From assembly GCA_022827905.1 (NCBI GenBank), contig JAJEIQ010000033.1:1-42408 (forward strand): DNA of 42,408 bases, read 5' to 3'. A program made the translations under genes and the position numbers. Shown here piece after piece: positions 36,000 to 42,408 of the stretch. The stretch's first letter is position 1. Every line of letters begins with the position of its first letter. The DNA comes from Pseudomonadales bacterium. GTDB taxonomy: Bacteria; Pseudomonadota; Gammaproteobacteria; Pseudomonadales; Azotimanducaceae. The notes beneath the pieces were generated by a model that saw only the letters and a list, made by a program, of their open reading frames with translations, had not been told where the DNA came from and did not search any database.

Positions 36000-36796
36000 C
36001 CGCCGTTCAGGATTGCCATCACGCGCACCGGGTCCACCCGGTTGCCGTTCAGGCTGACCGACCAGTGCAGGTGGGCGCCGGTGACCCGTCCGGTGGCGCC
36101 CACCTCGCCGATCATCTGGCCGCGCGCCACCTCATCGCCCTCCGCCACCGAGATGGCGTTCATGTGGCAGTACATGGTCACCAAGCCTTGGCCGTGGTCG
36201 AGGAAGACGGTCTTGCCGTTGAAGAAGAGTTCCCCGGTCAACACCACCGCGCCCGGTGCCGGGGCGTGGATGGGCGTGCCGGTGTGGGCGGCGAGGTCGA
36301 GGCCGGAGTGCGGATTGCGCGGCTGGCCGTTCAGCACCCGCCGATGGCCGAAGACGCTTGACACCCGGCCGGCAACCGGCTGCACGAAAGGAGAGAGGTC
36401 GAGCGGGCGCGCCGTGAAGCGCCGGTACTGGGCCAACTGCCGGGCAGTCTCCTCGCGAATGCGCGCCAGATCGCTCTCCGGAGGATTCACCAAGCGCTCG
36501 TTGGCAATGGTCAGATGCTCTTCGGGATACTGCTTCGCAATGACTTGAAAGCGATGGCTTTGGCTGCCGGCGGTGCCCATAAGCTGCAGTTCGTACTCCC
36601 CAGGCTCAGTGCTTATGTGCAGGCCCACAAAGGCTTGGCCCCGGTGGATCATCACCGGACGCTCCTGGAACAGCGCCGTGTCGTAGCCAGTCGGCATCGG
36701 GAATAGATAAACCCCGCCGGGGACCGCTTCGGCAACCGCCCAACAAGAGGCTGCGGTGCAGAACAAGGCCGCTACGGCGGCAATGAGCCGGCCCAT
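35996..36796 (-). CDS. Periplasmic M23-family peptidoglycan endopeptidase
   Basis: 266 residues from ATG 36796. Signal peptide about residues 1-24. The C-terminal M23 (lytic endopeptidase) fold is complete: H-S-G-L-D-L with H-x3-D zinc ligands, H-G-Q-G-L-V-T-M-Y-C-H-M, and the catalytic H-L-H-W near the end. An N-terminal ~100-residue beta domain (GVYLFPMPTGYD onward) resembles the NlpD/LppM-like prefix of stand-alone M23 enzymes. Would cleave peptidoglycan cross-links or activate amidases. An upstream in-frame ATG at 36820 is less suitable for signal cleavage. Confidence 0.9.
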   Translation of the reverse strand: MGRLIAAVAALFCTAASCWAVAEAVPGGVYLFPMPTGYDTALFQERPVMIHRGQAFVGLHISTEPGEYELQLMGTAGSQSHRFQVIAKQYPEEHLTIANERLVNPPESDLARIREETARQLAQYRRFTARPLDLSPFVQPVAGRVSSVFGHRRVLNGQPRNPHSGLDLAAHTGTPIHAPAPGAVVLTGELFFNGKTVFLDHGQGLVTMYCHMNAISVAEGDEVARGQMIGEVGATGRVTGAHLHWSVSLNGNRVDPVRVMAILNGG

Positions 36797-36882
36797 GGAA
36801 CTCCCCTCTAGTCTGGCCACTGCCGCGATATAGACGACAGGTGCAAAGAATGCAAGACGCTCTCGCTTCGACCGGGCTCCCC

Positions 36883-37083
36883 GGACCGAGGGCGTCCCGC
36901 CCTCGATTGGAGTTGGGGGAATCCGTTCGAGCGGGCTCCCCGGACCGAGGGCGTCCCGCCCTCGATTGGAGTTGAGGGAATCCGTTCGAGCGGGCTCCCC
37001 GGACCGAGGGCGTCCCGCCCTCGATTGGGGTTGGGGGAATCCGTTCGAGCGGGCTCCCCGGACCGAGGGCGTCCCGCCCTCGA
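36883..37083 (+). repeat. Four-copy tandem REP array, 59-bp period, upstream of the RAYT gene
   Basis: Four REP copies with GGAC foot start at 36883, 36942, 37001 and 37060, exactly 59 bp apart, all in the same orientation and with identical hairpins. The 35-bp spacers are near identical and share ATTGG, a G-rich run, GAATCCGTTCGAGCGGGCTCCCC. The 393-bp stretch between 36797 and 37189 contains this array and no gene. Together with the copies after the RAYT gene it forms the flank of a REP-transposase unit. Confidence 0.92.
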
Positions 37084-37114
37084 TTGGAGTTGAGAGAATC
37101 CGTTTCGCAAAGCG

Positions 37115-37136
37115 ATGCTTCAGGATTCCTGAGCAT
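37115..37136. other. Imperfect hairpin before the RAYT start
   Basis: ATGCTTCAGGA and TTCCTGAGCAT form arms of about ten base pairs with one unpaired T, 53-75 bp before the RAYT ATG, between the tandem array and the gene. It may be the 5' leader structure or a diverged element end; its role is not clear. Confidence 0.35.
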
Positions 37137-37189
37137 GACTGGAGTAGACTGCCGCACCGCGAAGTAGCCGAACCGGCGCGTCACCGATC

Positions 37190-37798
37190 ATGAAGCAAGC
37201 CAGCCAAGTTCGGGAGGTCACTCCCGCCAGCCAATACCATCGAACCCACCTGCCTCACTTTGAGGCGGGCGAAGTACCCCAGCACATCTGCTTCCGGCTG
37301 GCCGACAGCCTTCCCCAAGTGGTCCTTAAGCGTTTGATTTCGGAGTTGACCGGTCTGCCCGAAGCAGAGCGCGCTGCTGAAATGCGCGAACGGATGGAAG
37401 CGGTGCTTGATCGAGGTTACGGCGCCTGCTGGCTGCGCCGCCCTCAGATCACCGCGCTGGTCCGGGAGGCGCTTCTGTATTTTGACCACGCTAGGTACAT
37501 CCTGCACGCATGGGTAATCATGCCCAATCACGTCCATGCGCTAATGACGGCACTGAGCGGGAGACACTTGTCAGCCATCCTGCACTCTTGGAAGTCCTTT
37601 ACCGCGAATTCGGCAAACCGACACTTGGGGCGCGAAGGCAAGTTTTGGCAGGTGGACTACTTTGATCGGGTCATGCGCGACGAAGCGCATTTTGCGGCAA
37701 CGGTGGATTACATTCATTGGAACCCGGTTAAGGCTGGATTGTGCGCTAAGCCGGAGGACTGGCCTTGGAGCAGTTTCAGTAGGACACAACAGGGTTAG
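37190..37798 (+). CDS. REP-associated tyrosine transposase (RAYT, TnpA-REP family)
   Basis: 202 residues, complete. Y1-transposase fold of the HUH kind: the metal-binding H-x-H is H114-V-H116 in MPNHVHALM, preceded by 'RYILHAWVI'; the candidate catalytic tyrosine is Tyr157 in VDYFDRVMRDE, with D-Y-I-H-W-N-P-V-K-A-G-L near the C-terminus as family signature. RAYTs bind and nick the foot of REP hairpins and are thought to disperse them. Seven GGAC-type REP copies flank the gene, four upstream and three downstream. No terminal repeats of a classical IS surround it, as usual for domesticated RAYTs. The gene shows no frameshift, so it may be active. Confidence 0.92.
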   Translation: MKQASQVREVTPASQYHRTHLPHFEAGEVPQHICFRLADSLPQVVLKRLISELTGLPEAERAAEMRERMEAVLDRGYGACWLRRPQITALVREALLYFDHARYILHAWVIMPNHVHALMTALSGRHLSAILHSWKSFTANSANRHLGREGKFWQVDYFDRVMRDEAHFAATVDYIHWNPVKAGLCAKPEDWPWSSFSRTQQG

Positions 37799-37818
37799 AG
37801 GGCATTCCCCGATTCGTT

Positions 37819-37941
37819 TCGAGGGCGGGACGCCCTCGGTCCGGAGAAAGGCCCCGAACAAAGCTTGGACCGAGGGCGTCCCGCCCTCGATTCGGGGAGT
37901 GGCCCCGAACAAAGCTCGGACCGAGGGCGTCCCGCCCTCGA
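37819..37941. repeat. Three REP elements downstream of the RAYT gene
   Basis: Copies at 37819-37842 (inverted), 37867-37890 and 37918-37941 (direct), all with GGAC foot. The last two are 51 bp apart and share the spacer GGCCCCGAACAAAGC. They lie between the RAYT stop and the end of the convergent hydrolase gene. Confidence 0.92.
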
Positions 37942-37947
37942 TTGAGG

Positions 37948-38901
37948 TTATGAGCGTTGCGGGTTGGCCATTAGGGTTGTCCAGAAGCGCATCATGTCTT
38001 CGTGGAAGTGCTTGGCTTGGTCGTCGGTGGTGCCGATGTGGGCGCCGCGGCGGCCGTAGCCTGCTCGGAAGCTGCGGATCATTAGGTCGCGTTCGCTGAG
38101 TGCCGGGTCGGCCTGGCCGGTCCAGGGATCGATTAGGGCGCCGTTCTCGGCGATGTAGGTGGTTGGCGCGTCCGGGGCCACCGAGGCGTCGGCGACCATC
38201 TCTATGGGCGTGTCGCGGTCGAAGCTGTGGTGGGCGCCGGCGAAGATGCGGCAACTGGCCTCGCCGCCGCACAGGCGAATGGCCTGCATGTGGCCCTGCA
38301 CCTGCTGCGGCAGGCACCATTCGTCGCGGTCGCCGATCACCGAGCGCACGATGGCGCGGCCCACTTCCGGGCGCTTGAACTGCTGGCCGCACCAAGGGTA
38401 GGCGGCGTACACGCCCGCGAAGGGTTGGGCGCCGTCCTTGACCAGCCTTGCCATGCAGGCGGCGGACAGGATGGCGGAGCCGCCCCGGCTGTGGCCCTGT
38501 GCGCCGATGCGCATGCCGTCGATGTCGGCGCGGGCCGCCAACAGCTCAGCGGTCGCCAAGACGTCCCAGGCGCTGGCGGCGAACGAGTACTGGGCTTGGT
38601 TGGCCACGGTGGAGGTGACGCCCCGAGTACCAAACGGGTCGATGACGCAGGCGGCGATCTGCGCTTCGGTTAGATGCACGGCCTTGGCGACGTGGGATGG
38701 GGCGACGCCCAAGCTGCCCGGCACCACGATCACCACGGGCCAAGGCCCGTCGCCTTGGGGCAGAAACAGATTGCCGAAGATCTCCGTCGCGGGCATGTCT
38801 TCGGGTTCCGAAATCGCTTGGTGGAAGCCGGTCGGATTGGCGGTGGGAATGCGCAGCACCTCGCCGCGAATGCCGTTATCTAGGGTTTTGGGTGTGTCCA
38901 T
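37948..38901 (-). CDS. Dienelactone-hydrolase-like alpha/beta hydrolase
   Basis: 317 residues, no signal peptide. Alpha/beta-hydrolase elements: 'VVIVVPGSLG' oxyanion region, nucleophile in G-H-S-R-G-G at about residue 140, an acidic residue in I-G-D-R-D-E-W, and His in A-H-H-S-F-D-R, in the order of the dienelactone hydrolase family. Those enzymes open lactones formed in aromatic ring cleavage, but this family is broad. Third gene of the minus run after the transporter and the monooxygenase, with a REP cluster between it and the monooxygenase. Confidence 0.85.
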   Translation of the reverse strand: MDTPKTLDNGIRGEVLRIPTANPTGFHQAISEPEDMPATEIFGNLFLPQGDGPWPVVIVVPGSLGVAPSHVAKAVHLTEAQIAACVIDPFGTRGVTSTVANQAQYSFAASAWDVLATAELLAARADIDGMRIGAQGHSRGGSAILSAACMARLVKDGAQPFAGVYAAYPWCGQQFKRPEVGRAIVRSVIGDRDEWCLPQQVQGHMQAIRLCGGEASCRIFAGAHHSFDRDTPIEMVADASVAPDAPTTYIAENGALIDPWTGQADPALSERDLMIRSFRAGYGRRGAHIGTTDDQAKHFHEDMMRFWTTLMANPQRS

Positions 38902-38920
38902 GGCGTCTCAGTGGGTTCAG

Positions 38921-39104
38921 CAGTTCTCATTTTGGCCGGAGCGAGGGCGTCCCGCCTTCGACAGCATCCCGTGATACAGTTTCGAGGGCAAGACGCCCTC
39001 GCTCCAAGATCACACCCGGAGCGAGGGCGTCCCGCCCTCGATTGGATCCCCGGCTTTAGTTCGAGGGCAAGATGCCCTCGCTCCGGCCAGAATGAGAATT
39101 GCTG
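38921..39104. repeat. Alternating REP cluster bounded by long inverted repeats
   Basis: Four copies in strict alternation: 38938-38961 (direct, one arm mismatch), 38982-39005 (inverted, TCT loop, G-T pair), 39018-39041 (direct), 39061-39084 (inverted, A/T variant). Outside them, 38921-38950 and 39075-39104 form an imperfect inverted repeat of about 26 bp that includes TTCTCATT, TGGCCGGAGCGAGGG on both sides. Arrangement as in BIMEs. The last copy is translated as the C-terminus of the FAD monooxygenase. Confidence 0.9.
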
Positions 39105-40687
39105 TAGTGGGTTAAGTGTAGAAGGTTGGCGAGTTGGGCGATCAGATCATCGAGGCCGTGACTCTCGTCGGTGTGCCCGAACACGTAGCGATCGGGGCGC
39201 ACGATGGCGGCGGCGGCATCGTCGAACAGCCGGTCGAACTTGCCCTGGGTGGCATCCAGGCCATCCAACGTGACGCGGCGGGCACCCAATCGGTCGAGTG
39301 CGGCCTCTGACGCGGGGCTGACCTTGAGGGCGTCCGCGTCCCGGGCCACCACCGCGAAGCCCGGACCCAAGCCCTCGTCAAGGCGAAACTCGTGGCCGTT
39401 GCCGTCACGCACCATGGGCTGGCTGAACAGGTAGCCGGTGGAGCCGTGGTCGCTGAGTTGGCCGAGCACGATCACCCCGTCACGCAGCGGCGGCATCTCC
39501 CGGCCTTGGCCGTATCCGGAGGATTGCTGCTTGTCGGGCACTTGCGGGCGCGGTTCGCCCTTGCGCTCGGCGTCTTCCACGGCAGCCAGGTGCTCCATCA
39601 ACTGGCCGATGGCCACCGCCCAGTCCACCAGGTCGGTGGCGTGGGCCAGCCGTTCCGCTTGGTAGCTTTCGAGCAGCGCGGAACTGGCTTCGCCAGACAT
39701 CACCAGCGGCAGCTTCCAGGCCAGGTTGATGGCGTCGCGCATGCCGGCGTTCATGCCTTGGCCTAAGAAAGGCGGCGTCTGGTGGGCGGCATCGCCGGCG
39801 ATGAAGATGTTGCCGCTGCGCCACCGGTCCGCCACCGCGGCATGGAACTGGTACACCGCCGCCCGCCGAATGTCGTAGGTGCCGCGCGCCGCCCAGGGAT
39901 CGATGAGGCTCTGGATGCGCTCCGGTTCGAGCATCTCCTCCCAGGTCTCGCCGGGATTGAGCTTGAACTCCCAGCGCCGGTAGGGGTCCTTGGTGCGCAC
40001 GTAGGTGGACAGCCGGTCCGGGTCGCAAACCTGCATGGTGTTGCGGTCCAGCGGGTGGTCGGGGTGGGTGACGATGTCCACCACCAGCCAGTCGTGGTCG
40101 TAGCCGAGATCATGCCAGCCGCTGCCGATGCTGCGGCGCACGAAGCTCGATGCGCCGTCGCAGCCGATCAGGTAGCGGGCGGAAAGCTGGAAGGCTTCGC
40201 CGGAACCCAACTGCCGTCCATCGATGACCACCCGGCCGTCGGCATCGCTGATGGCAGTGGCCTCGGCGCCGATGTGGGCGGTGACGTTCGGTTCGGCCAG
40301 CGCGGTTTCGCGCAGAAAGCCCTCCAGTTCGGGCTGGTCGAACATGTTGAAGCTCTGCCAGCCGTTGCTGTTGAATGGCGTGGGCACTTGCTTGAAGAGC
40401 CACTCCCGCTTGGAATTGCCGAAGCCGACGTGTTCGCCGGGGCGCAAGGGCTGCAGCAGGCTGGCGACCTGCTCGCCCAAGCCAAGCCGCTGGAAGCCGC
40501 GGATGATCTCGCCATCCAAGGCCACCGCCCGGGGCAGCTTGTACACCGCTTCATCCCGTTCGATGACCACCACCGTCAACCCGGCACGGGCCAGAAACAG
40601 GGCGGCGGTGGCGCCGACCGGCCCCATGCCGATGATGGCGATGTCGAAGTCAGCGGATGCCGTTGCCGTCTGGTGCTGGCTTGTCAT
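39056..40687 (-). CDS. FAD-dependent aromatic monooxygenase (MhpA-like)
   Basis: 543 residues from ATG 40687 with AGGAGA seven bases upstream. Flavoprotein hydroxylase of the phenol/3-hydroxyphenylpropionate class: GMGPVGATAALFLARAGL (dinucleotide-binding), D-G fingerprint in Y-L-I-G-C-D-G-A-S-S-F-V-R-R, and G-D-A-A-H-Q-T-P-P-F-L-G-Q-G (FAD ribityl motif). It would hydroxylate a phenolic ring, in keeping with the hydrolase and esterase nearby. The final nine residues R-S-E-G-I-L-P-S-N are encoded by a REP copy, so the original C-terminus has been replaced or extended. The exact substrate is not predictable. Confidence 0.88.
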   Translation of the reverse strand: MTSQHQTATASADFDIAIIGMGPVGATAALFLARAGLTVVVIERDEAVYKLPRAVALDGEIIRGFQRLGLGEQVASLLQPLRPGEHVGFGNSKREWLFKQVPTPFNSNGWQSFNMFDQPELEGFLRETALAEPNVTAHIGAEATAISDADGRVVIDGRQLGSGEAFQLSARYLIGCDGASSFVRRSIGSGWHDLGYDHDWLVVDIVTHPDHPLDRNTMQVCDPDRLSTYVRTKDPYRRWEFKLNPGETWEEMLEPERIQSLIDPWAARGTYDIRRAAVYQFHAAVADRWRSGNIFIAGDAAHQTPPFLGQGMNAGMRDAINLAWKLPLVMSGEASSALLESYQAERLAHATDLVDWAVAIGQLMEHLAAVEDAERKGEPRPQVPDKQQSSGYGQGREMPPLRDGVIVLGQLSDHGSTGYLFSQPMVRDGNGHEFRLDEGLGPGFAVVARDADALKVSPASEAALDRLGARRVTLDGLDATQGKFDRLFDDAAAAIVRPDRYVFGHTDESHGLDDLIAQLANLLHLTHYSNSHSGRSEGILPSN

Positions 40688-40714
40688 GGATTTCTCCTGC
40701 GCTGCCGTCCCAAG

Positions 40715-42129
<1,415 letters not shown>

Positions 42130-42207
42130 GGCGGTGGAACTGCGGTGTTTGGAGGCGGGCTATTGTTTCCTAGCGGCGGGAGCGCGTCAAAGGCACCGCA
42201 GTGGAGG

Positions 42208-42408
42208 TCAAGAGCCCGCAGTGGCCTCCGCACGGGCCAGCAGCTCTGCTCCGTCGCGGCACTGAACCACCCAGTCGCCCACCTTGGTCAGTGTCGTGGG
42301 GTCCGTGATGTGGCCTAGGATCGGCGATAGCCGCTTCGAGATCGCGTCGCCAAACCTAAGCCGCGCCTGCCGCACCGCCATGTCCCGCTGGTGCTCCAGC
42401 CCCCGCTC
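42208..42408 (-). CDS. C-terminal fragment of a protein cut by the window edge
   Basis: Open reading frame of 66 residues reading in from the right edge to a TGA at 42208. It starts E-R-G-L-E-H-Q-R-D-M and continues with R-F-G-D-A-I-S-K-R-L-S-P-I-L and a final segment with W-V-V-Q-C-R-D-G-A-E-L-L-A-R-A. A basic Gln/Arg helix followed by R-x-F-G-x...L...I and a short helical end resembles the tails of the PD-(D/E)XK 'Rpn/transposase-like' (DUF4351-type) proteins. With the N-terminus missing this is a weak assignment. Confidence 0.4.
   Translation of the reverse strand, partial: ERGLEHQRDMAVRQARLRFGDAISKRLSPILGHITDPTTLTKVGDWVVQCRDGAELLARAEATAGS

Noticed and set aside
36883-37083. Regularly spaced repeats resembling a short CRISPR array
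   Set aside because: The 35-bp spacers are near identical to one another, the repeats are hairpins shared with single copies elsewhere, and no cas genes are present.

Overview
The window reads as chromosome of a GC-rich gammaproteobacterium, most likely an uncultured marine or host-associated one (inference). The basis is gene order: queA-tgt-yajC-secD-secF, a suhB/trmJ pair, iscR-iscS, and ndk-rlmN-rodZ-like-hisS-yfgM-bamB-der, all gammaproteobacterial arrangements. No phage, plasmid or CRISPR signature is visible.

Layout. 1-2.9 kb: a possible IS end, a TPR protein, a possible small lipoprotein, and an SOS-type SRAP gene (yedK) behind a LexA-box-like site. 2.9-7.6 kb: an FbpABC-type ferric iron transporter with the permease divergent, a Fur-box-like site before fbpA, and an unrecognised lipoprotein. 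7.7-9.3 kb: a Fic-family AMP transferase behind three copies of a 10-bp half-site, next to tRNA-Leu(CAA). 9.4-17 kb: a PPOX-fold flavoprotein, the queuosine and Sec genes, then suhB and trmJ. 17.1-23.7 kb (minus): iscR, iscS, then a translationally coupled string of DUF1214, sulfotransferase and two SDR genes plus an SRPBCC gene, in place of iscU/iscA/hscBA/fdx. 23.9-26.6 kb: enoyl-CoA hydratase, a plant-type LRR secreted protein of different base composition, and a tiny Cys-rich protein. 26.8-33.5 kb: housekeeping block from ndk to der. 33.8-42.1 kb: accessory genes with a catabolic look (tannase-like esterase, GST, M23 peptidase, dienelactone-hydrolase-like protein, FAD monooxygenase, frameshifted POT transporter). 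The right edge cuts a gene on the minus strand.

The thread through the window is a family of about 25 short palindromic elements: a GGAG or GGAC foot, arm CGAGGGCG, loop TCC, arm CGCCCTCG. They sit singly or in clusters in intergenic gaps from 12.5 to 39.1 kb. An intact REP-associated tyrosine transposase (RAYT) gene at 37190-37798 is bracketed by seven copies, all of the GGAC type, four of them in an exact 59-bp tandem array. Elsewhere the foot is mostly GGAG. Arm substitutions are compensated in the opposite arm. Some copies are read into proteins: the FAD monooxygenase ends inside one, and the longest bamB frame begins with two. This is the most notable system in the window: a REP/RAYT pair with its scattered dependents.
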